Shown one piece after another: positions 57,358 to 64,000 of a DNA stretch of 64,000 bases; positions within the stretch are counted from its first letter, which is position 1; each line of letters opens with the position of its first letter. The DNA is from Solen grandis (lineage: Eukaryota; Mollusca; Bivalvia; Adapedonta; Solenidae). The stretch spans positions 57,099,525 to 57,163,524 of the forward strand of contig CM037788.1 in assembly GCA_021229015.1 (NCBI GenBank). The letters run 5' to 3'. Under the pieces are notes generated by a model. The model was not told where the DNA came from, did no database searches, and saw only the letters and a list, made by a program, of their open reading frames with translations. Made by a program: the position numbers and the translations under genes.

Positions 57358-58280
57358 CAGTGGAACCTCGGAATACCGAACCCCCTCGGGACCAGGTGAA
57401 AAGTTCGGTTTTCTGAGGTGTTCGGTTTTGTGGGGTTTCTTTCAAATATGGGTACAGTGTACATACACAGTGTTGCAGTGTATTAATTTACTCACTCTCT
57501 ATCTCCATCACTCACTCAATCACTCACTCACTTAGTTTGTGTGTTCATTGTGTTTTTTCATTTTATTATTACTGTATAAATATTTTTTAATATTCTTAAA
57601 AGAATAAACAAATAAACATAAATTTCCTCTTTCATTTATTTCAACACATTTTTCATTTTTTACCTTATTTTTCGCATGCGGTGCATCTTTAAAGTTCAAA
57701 TAAATTAATCTGAAACCAAACAAATTCTAATTAACACATTTAACTTCACTTACGTAATTCCGCCAGCGAAACTGTTAAGACCAAATGATGTCCATCATTA
57801 AAGGATTTAACCTTTTATAATCGTTGTTTCTAATTATCGCACCTCGTTTTCACTTTCCTATTGATTACAGTAAACCATTACAATAAAACATACCGTCCAA
57901 AACAGAATTGTGTTAACATGTTTGAAATTTGCCCTTTGTTACGGCACGCAGGTTATTCTGCTGACACCTTAGATGCAGCTTGTATACACAAATTACTGAA
58001 AGTACACAATGTGCCATTTTATACCAGTTTGACATGCTGGACACTCGATTAGTCTAGACGTGTGAACAACTTTCGGCAGTTCGGTTTTGTGGGGTAATTT
58101 TATGTAGTTTAAGTGCATTTAAGGACAGGATAATCGTTCGGATTTCAGAATTCCGAGGTTCCGGTATTTTGGGACTTTAAAAACATGAAAATAAGAAGGA
58201 AAAAAAATGGGACCAGCATGATCGTTCGGTATTCCGGGTATTCCGGTATTCTGGGGGTCCGGTTTTCCGAGGTTTTACTG
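57358..58280. mobile_element. pogo/Tigger-like MITE, 923 bp
   Basis: Termini CAGTGGAACCTCGGAATACC and, inverted, CAGTAAAACCTCGGAAAACC, continuing to CCCCC, flanked by TA. The terminal form and TA target fit the pogo branch of Tc1/mariner. Additional TTCGGTTTTGTGGGGT segments occur near both ends. No transposase frame. Confidence 0.88.
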
Positions 58281-58490
58281 TATATATATTATTGTCAGTT
58301 AAGAAATGAAATAATTTGGTATTTTTATTAGAGAATCAAGAATTAAGAAAATTCACCCCTCAGTATCTTAGTGCATGCATAACTGTCGAGTATGGTACGA
58401 GGGCCCTCTTAGATGATTCAAGCCTGGAGGGAATAAGAGACTGTATAAATCAAAGTTTCAGGTAAAAACCTGTAAATAATCAAATGTCTG

Positions 58491-58655
58491 TCCGGATTAC
58501 AGGATCTCTCCTGTATCCTAAATAGGAAAAGACTGAGATGGTTCGGCCATGTAGAGAGAATGCCTGACTCAAACTGGGTGGAAAATTAAGATCTGGAAGG
58601 GGTGGAATGTTAAAGGTCATGAGGCCGTGGGCAACCAAAAAAGACCTGGGAAGCA
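58491..58655 (+). pseudogene. Decayed LINE reverse transcriptase C-terminus
   Basis: In one frame from 58491 the translation includes NRKRLRWFGHVERMPDSNWV, then an in-frame TAA at about 58587..58589; in another frame it continues as an R-P-W-A-T-K-K-D-L remnant. The RLRWFGHVERM motif followed by RPRGRPKKTW-type sequence is a well-known tail of non-LTR retrotransposon ORF2 proteins. The catalytic part is absent, so it is a dead 3' fragment. Confidence 0.85.
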
Positions 58656-59105
58656 TCTGCCAAATAAGACCTCGAGTAACTGAACTTAAGTTCAGTTCTA
58701 GCTGTCCACTCTTTCTTATTGAAGATATCCCTTCCTATCTACCTTCTGTAATCAATCTTGATTCCACCAACAATACTCAGCTAGCTCATACATCATAGGC
58801 TATTTAATTTTCTGTTAATTTCCATGTGATTCTTAGACACATAACCACTTGTTTTAATATACTACTTCCTTGTCATTTTTACAATATACCATGTGCAATT
58901 GTATTACTTTCTTCCTCTTCATCATTGAAAACGTACTGCAATCAATATATAAAAATCATGGTAAGTCAAATTGTGGTCTATGTTATCTATATGAGGAAGG
59001 TTGCATTCCAAATGAATATTCATAAACAAAGTTATGACTTGATGAATATTAATTTATTAAACTTTAAATTAAATAATTATAAAACACTGGGATAAGAGCT
59101 ATAAT
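58656..59105. other. Non-coding, nothing recognised
   Basis: May include the 3' UTR of the LINE relic. The 89-codon plus frame at 58826 has no recognised motif. Confidence 0.4.
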
Positions 59106-59346
59106 TTAACCCTTTCCCTCATAGAGGACACCATGAAAAGACCTATGCGACCAACATAAAACCAGATCAGCCTGCGAGTAACTCGCAGGCTGATCAGGTT
59201 TTATGCTGCTCGCTGCTCCTCATTGGTCTGGAAATGAGGATTTTATAATTAAATTTGGTAAGGTTTAACTTTGGTTTTCTGCAGATCAGGCTTTATGTGG
59301 TACTATTGAGTGGGTCAAAATGAGACTATATGAGGGAAAGGGATAA
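59106..59346 (+). mobile_element. palMITE copy 16, full length
   Basis: Left TTAA intact, right mutated to GATAA. Stem changes (GCGACCAACA and TGCTGCTCGC) at the hairpin base. Confidence 0.94.
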
Positions 59347-59458
59347 ACAAAGGGAGATATTGCGAGTTGTCTGATCTTGTCTACTGTGTAAATGTGTCAA
59401 AATGCTTCTAAATTATGTAAAGGGGTAAAACAGAAAATATGAAGCTTTTATTGCCATT

Positions 59459-59672
59459 AATGATATCTCTATCATTACTTGATATATCTTATCATTACTG
59501 TGTATGATTCTCTATCATTACTTATACTCTATCTTACTTGTGTATGATACTCTATCATTACTTGTGTATGATATCTCTATCATTACTTGTGTATGATATC
59601 TCTATCATTACTTGTGTATGATATCTCTATCATTACTTGTGTATGATATCTCTATCATTACTTGTGTATGAT
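59459..59672. repeat. 25 bp minisatellite, about 9 copies
   Basis: Unit TATGATATCTCTATCATTAC followed by TTGTG; first units shortened, last five identical. Confidence 0.95.
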
Positions 59673-59710
59673 ATACATGTATTTATCTTTCATTAATATT
59701 TCTTGCTTTT

Positions 59711-59908
59711 TACTGTAGAAGCATCAATTTTCATGGGGAACTAATTTTTGTTGATTTCATGAATGACTTTATCCACGATTTTACCCCTTTTTTCATAGAC
59801 CTCATGTTTTCTAGAACATGGTTCCACGAACATAATGTACCAACGAAATTGATTTAATCACAGATTCCACAAAATTAATGTCAATGAAAATTAATGATTT
59901 TTACAGTA
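59711..59908. mobile_element. mariner-like MITE, 198 bp
   Basis: Ends TACTGTAGAAGCATCAATTT and, inverted, TACTGTAAAAATCATTAATT, then TTTCAT. TA on both sides. Further internal inverted segments; no coding. Confidence 0.85.
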
Positions 59909-60635
59909 CCAGAAAGTAGAGAATAAATGATAAATTCCACTTTGTTAATTGGTCAGGTGGTTTCTTAAACCAGGCAGGCTGTTGTATACAGGCGTTTGGC
60001 TGTATTTGTTTTTTAACCTCTGGGAAAGTATACCACTGACCAGAATAAGATGATAAAGTATTCCAAACCATCCCCATGTATCCCATCACAACCCAGGACT
60101 CTCCACTGGTTATTCTTTCGGCTATTGATATTACCTTCCTTTTTGTCTGAGACAGCTGGTTTTTCACAGGGTGGGTGTATGGACAGTGTAAAAACAATTA
60201 TCTTAAAAGCATTTTGCATGTCATTATCATCTGGAAAACATTGCTTGGAATTGTTTCAAAAGGGAAAGAAAACAGTATGGCTCTTGTTCTGTCCAGAAGA
60301 AAAAATATCCCCCCCCCCCCACCGCAATGAGGCACTTGCTAAAATGAAGCAGTAAGTAAAGTAAACAGACATAGTTCCAGACTGTTTGATCTTCTCATTT
60401 AATGGCAAAACAGAGACATTCAAAGCAATGTTGTAAATTTGAATTTTCTATGTTTCAAAATTTCTGTGCCAAGACAGCAATACATTGTAAAAAGCCAAGG
60501 TCAAAAAAAAAAAAAATGAAATGTCTGTTATTGAATATAAAAATGCATGACTGAAAAATATGAATTCAAAAGTAAAGGTTATATATGATTATTCATACCT
60601 GTATGAGATAAAGGGAATCAAGGGTTAGCCAAGGT
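59909..60635. other. Non-coding or unassigned
   Basis: Both strands have 68-101 codon frames at 59901..60355. The minus-strand frames are not low-complexity, but no motif or splice pair convinced me. A C-run lies at 60310..60320. Confidence 0.35.
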
Positions 60636-60769
60636 CAAAAAAAAAGCGATCAGTTAGCTGCTCCTGTCCAGTGTCTGGTATGAGATTTACAATAATTGTA
60701 AGTTTGAGTGTTGCAGATCGCTATGTGTACCTATTAGTGCTCAAAATGAGTCATATGAGGAAGGTTAAG
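60636..60769 (+). mobile_element. palMITE remnant with many small deletions
   Basis: The right half is recognisable: GCTGCTCCTGTCCAGTGTCT, TATGTGTACCTATTAGTGCT, CAAAATGAGTCATATGAGG and GGTTAA. About ten deletions of one to a few bases against other copies. Confidence 0.8.
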
Positions 60770-60973
60770 ACTGAGTGACAAATGGAAATACAAGTAACAA
60801 GTGTGATGAATGCCCTGCTATTTCTGATGAAGCATTTGAATACAGAATAATCATTAGAAAAAAAATAAACTGAACAATTTTGAAGAAATTTTACATTTTT
60901 GTTTTGTTTTAAGTAAACTTGAAGAAGGTTTTAAGTTTCAGTAACAATGTTCTCACATGGTGATTGTTTAACT

Positions 60974-61213
60974 TGACTTGACTATTTGAGTTTACAGTCG
61001 CTGCGACAGTATTTCAGTCATAAAGCAACGTCCGTTTAATTAAATTACAGGTGGAGGAAGATCTCGAATGCGCGGAGGCATCTGGGTAGAAGCCAGCTGG
61101 AAAGCTTCCTCACATGACAATCCAAATGACCCTGCAGGGATTCAAACCCATGCAGTGAGGGGCTGAGTGAGTGTTAAAGTCAGCGACTTTACCCTCTCCA
61201 CCACGGAGGCCCT
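60974..61213 (-). mobile_element. SINE-C, full length with tRNA-like head
   Basis: Minus strand: AGGGCCTCCGTGGTGGAGAG head with box B GGGTTTGAATCCCTG, then the body, the ATACTGTCGCAGCGACTG tail and an (AAGTC)n end. Imperfect flanking TGATTGTTTA / TGGTTGTTTA suggests a target duplication. Confidence 0.9.
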
Positions 61214-61226
61214 AGTGGTTGTTTAG

Positions 61227-61892
61227 CATCCTGTACTATTATCATTAAATATTTCATAAGTGACGGATCCTGGCTTCAGATTTATACCTATAACAGAACA
61301 TTAATATCATAAATTAGTATAAGTATAACCATTGGGACAGCACTTCTTTTTTTCTTTTTCTCAATCTTTTGTTTGTAATCTTATTATATGTAATCAGCTA
61401 CCTTTTTCTTAATACAAAAACATGGTTAATTAAAAATGAACCTGTAATCTATGATTATAATTATTGTAAATATATTTCAAATAAAACAAATTAAGCATAT
61501 AAGCTTTGAAATATCTAAAATAAACTTAAGCTTTGATATACAGCATAAATTTACATTGAACAACATCATAATTTTACCCAATTGTGCAACTTTTAGACAC
61601 ATCATGGCATGGTCCTCTTCTACCCCTGTTGACATCTAAAGACAAGAGAAATTATAGACATTTGAATAGTTGCTATAGTGTTTACAATAACAATATGGCG
61701 ACTATTCAAACGTCTGTAATGTAGAACTTGCTAATATTCATGTTTTTTTTTTGAGAAAGGCAAACTTTTGCCGAAATATTGAATAAGAGTGAATTTAATT
61801 GTTTAAAGAATGATAAATTTGCTACTGAGCTACTCTTTAAAACCCCTGTAGGCTATATTCGTGCGTCGATCTAGGCTATTAAATTATGTAGG
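61227..61892. other. Non-coding, nothing recognised
   Basis: AT-rich; no supported gene. Confidence 0.45.
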
Positions 61893-61946
61893 TTAACCTA
61901 TCGTTAGTGCTGTGTCAAAATGAGTCTATATGAGGGAAAGGGTTAA
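61893..61946 (+). mobile_element. palMITE terminal fragment
   Basis: Only the last about 45 bp survive: GTGTCAAAATGAGTCTATAT then GAGGGAAAGGGTTAA, with a TTAA near the left edge. Confidence 0.85.
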
Positions 61947-62024
61947 GTAATATATCTGCCATTGTAACATAGTGACAAGGTAAGTGTGCAATGACCAATA
62001 TGCAGAATAATTATGACCAATAAG

Positions 62025-62165
62025 TGCTCTTTGGAACACATGTGTCACCTGCTGAAAAAAGTGTGACAGACAAAATGTGACAGACAGGCAGACAGACAGA
62101 CAGACAGACAGAAAGACAACGGAGAAGTGATTCCTACATGATATCTCTGATGAGATCAGGTGAAT
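62025..62165 (+). repeat. Dispersed repeat with (CAGA)n
   Basis: TTTGGAACACATGTGTCACC, GTGTGACAGAC, an ACAGACAGACAGACAGACAG run and ACGGAGAAGTGATTCC; relative of 23763..24065. Confidence 0.75.
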
Positions 62166-62289
62166 CAACAAATTGATATTTAGTCAAATAAATAATTATC
62201 TCATTCATTCATCAATATATTGATTTAAAAGAAAAAAGTCAAAATACTGTTGGCCTCGATGTAAAATTATGTTCCCATAACAACAAATG

Positions 62290-62455
62290 TTAAACCCTTT
62301 TCCCAAGACAGAGCACCAAGAACTGACCAAGGCAACACTATAAAACCAGATCAGCTTGGAAGTAGCTCACCCAATGGCTGATCATTTAATTATCACACTG
62401 TTCATTGCTCCTCAGGACCTCAGAGATCAAACGTTCCCAGTCAGATCTGGTTTTT
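62290..62455 (+). mobile_element. Highly diverged palMITE-related copy
   Basis: TTAAACCCTTTTCCCAAGAC start, CATAAAACCAGATCAGC-like ACTATAAAACCAGATCAGCT, GGCTGATCATTTAATTATC and TGCTCCTCAGGACC keep the palMITE order, but the sequence is much more diverged than the other copies. Either an ancient copy or a sister subfamily. Confidence 0.65.
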
Positions 62456-62849
62456 CTATGGTACTCCATAGTGTGAAATGACGGTTCTGAGCAGAAAATA
62501 ATTTAAAATGGCTGGTTCCTGCATGCTTTCCCAAGAGGCATTGCACAATCTGATCACTTCCTGTGTCGAAGATTTTAGGCCAATCTCTTCATCAGCAGTA
62601 ATGAAAGGCTTCCCGTATCTCCCCGATGAATTATACACAAATGTTATCTTGTAAACCAGGCTTGAGTTTTGCAAATTAAGATATAAATAAAATTTAATAT
62701 ATGATGCAAGAAAGGGAAACAAAAAAATGTTGCCATAGTATTTTGCTAAGTATGATGCATGCAGTGCCCCATTTAGAAGGAATCAAAACTTTGAAACTAG
62801 AGCTATCGGTGAAATTGAATAATACCCTCAAAACACCATGCTGTCCTAG

Positions 62850-63090
62850 TTAACCCTTTCCCTCATATAGACTCATTTTGACGCACTCAATAGGTATCAC
62901 ATAAAGCCTGATCTGCAGAAAACCACAGTTAAACCTTACTAAATTTAAATACAAAATCCTCATTTCCAGACCACTGAGGAGCAGTGAACAGCATAAAACC
63001 TGATCAGCCTGCGAGTTACTCGCAGGGTGATCTGGTTTTATGCTGTTCGCATAGGTCTTTCATGGTGTTCTCTATGAGGGAAAGGGTTAA
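62850..63090 (-). mobile_element. palMITE copy 17, full length
   Basis: TTAA on both sides, 241 bp. One stem change (GCAGGGTGATC) and GCAGTGAACAGC. Confidence 0.95.
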
Positions 63091-63119
63091 CAACACAAAA
63101 TCCCATATAACTATTCCAG

Positions 63120-63265
63120 TTTTAAGGTGCAATGATTTTGTAGAAGTGTGCATGACTACAGATCCAAAGGTTATGGACTCAAGAACCAGTTCTTCCATCA
63201 TCCATGACTTTCCCGGGCACAAAGTACTAGTCCAATTCAGGAACCATCAAGAGGGATTTGTATAA
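63120..63265 (+). mobile_element. SINE-B copy
   Basis: Head degenerate (GACTACAGATCCAAAGG). Body GGGCACAAAGTACTAGTCCA and AGGAACCATCAAGAGGGA. Confidence 0.7.
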
Positions 63266-63271
63266 ATCGTA

Positions 63272-63445
63272 AATCGTGGTGCCATGGTCCAGTGGAAGAA
63301 GTAGCGGGACTGTTGAACGAGAGGTTATGGGTTTGAACGTAGTTTGGAGCAAGAACTTTTATGACCATCTCAGGCACAAAGTACTGGTCCAGTCCAGAAA
63401 CTGAGAAGAAGGATTAGTTGTAAATACTTAATTCTGACCAAAAAA
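63272..63445 (+). mobile_element. SINE-B copy, tandem with the previous one
   Basis: Head GTGGTGCCATGGTCCAGTGG, box B-like GGGTTTGAACG, body GGCACAAAGTACTGGTCCAG; ends in an A-rich run near 63440. Confidence 0.75.
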
Positions 63446-64000
63446 AAAGATAACAAATTAAACTATTCCAGTTTTCTATCTACAGCCAAAGTGACCGTGA
63501 CCTGAAATGTTTGCATCTTACTGACTGTCAACAATTTTACAACGGTAAAAAGTTGATGACTAAAGGACAAAACTGATATCAACAATTAATGTATCGCAAT
63601 AAAACATGAAAAATTGTTTGTAGTTTAACAAAGTCAAGATTTAATTACCAGCAGACTATCTATTGGTGCCATCATCCATTGATCAGTATAAGTGTTGCAT
63701 GCACTTAGCAACCAGCCTGACTTAAGAAGCCAAATTCAAACTTCAGATAAGACATTTAACTCTACATATGACCCCTATTTAGCAAGCATCTGCCCTTAGC
63801 AGCCATCTTCTTTTGAGCCCATCACTGTCCACTTAAGACAGGTTTAGGCATACCGTGCTAAATAACAGATACAAGAAATTTCGGCAAAACAACAGTATAC
63901 TGTCTTTAACTTTTAATCATTTCAACTTCTGTTCTAATCCAACATTCAGACTGTCTGCATGAAAAAAAAGTTCTAGTAATAAACACAATTGCTTTTGTGA
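63446..64000. repeat. Right end: degenerate AGCAACC/AGCAGCC-type stretch
   Basis: 63705..63835 has CTTAGCAACCAGCCTGACTT, ATTTAGCAAGCATCTGCC and CTTAGCAGCCATCTTC, recalling the arrays at 16945..18087 in diverged form. 63473..63515 is one unit of the 838..1262 family. No gene is supported. Confidence 0.5.

Noticed and set aside
57358..58280. A complete pogo transposase gene
   Set aside because: Termini are good but the interior has only short unrelated frames; it is a non-autonomous derivative.
59901..60355. Gene on either strand at 59.9-60.4 kb
   Set aside because: Frames of about 70-100 codons overlap on both strands with no recognised domain, and I found no acceptor-donor pair supporting either.
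1..64000. Integrated virus or bacterial operon
   Set aside because: No capsid, polymerase or integrase-like frames and no gene clusters with short spacing; the window is repeat-rich animal DNA.

Overview
This window looks like gene-poor, AT-rich, intergenic or deep-intronic DNA from a bivalve mollusc, probably a heterodont clam. That is inferred from the repeat types: tRNA-headed SINEs with a shared 3' tail, TTAA-flanked miniature elements, 100-170 bp tandem blocks, and AT-rich minisatellites. No species marker gene is present. There is no bacterial gene organisation, no rRNA or intact tRNA gene, and no complete protein-coding gene. Nearly all open frames are short, lack homology I recognise, and lie inside repeats. 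The only coding-like signals are a possible last exon on the minus strand at the left edge (8..260), a possible minus-strand exon near 62456..62690, and the decayed C-terminus of a LINE reverse transcriptase (about 58491..58655).

The dominant feature is one family of about 242 bp TTAA-flanked MITEs, called palMITE here. There are 17 recognisable copies (9 plus, 8 minus), about one per 3.8 kb, plus three remnants. Each has short terminal inverted repeats (TTAACCCTTTCCCTCATA) and an internal 67-base hairpin with 32-base arms. Nearly all copies keep the same single arm mismatch, which marks the orientation of the element. Four copies are altered at the hairpin or terminus. One copy carries seven tandem copies of its own 28 bp terminus and is split by a 1.4 kb element. 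A second TTAA family (162 bp, two copies) occurs in both orientations, and one of its copies shares a TTAA with a palMITE.

Layout. 0-5 kb: degenerate TGACC-containing tandem blocks, SINE fragments and a 1.03 kb TA-flanked element with ATAAGCCGC termini. 5-9 kb: an LTR-like dispersed repeat (inverted relative at 40-41.7 kb), a 150 bp tandem block and a 23 bp minisatellite. 9-14 kb: four palMITEs and a possible regulatory island. 14.5-18.1 kb: three minisatellites (45 bp, about 33 bp, composite about 94 bp). 18-22.4 kb: unique DNA including the best enhancer-like stretch, then a 31 bp minisatellite. 22436..22535: assembly gap. 22.5-31.8 kb: palMITEs, foldback elements, and 17 bp minisatellites, one of them split by a MITE. 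32-45 kb: tandem dispersed repeats, SINEs, a minisatellite amplified from a SINE segment, and the nested palMITE. 45-57 kb: low-repeat DNA with enhancer-like islands, two SINEs with clear target duplications, and a duplicated 300 bp unit split by an insert with a YY1-like cluster. 57-64 kb: pogo/Tigger-like and mariner-like MITEs, the LINE relic, a 25 bp minisatellite and more SINEs.

Family assignments of repeats rest on reading terminal repeats, target duplications and copies within this window. No database was searched.
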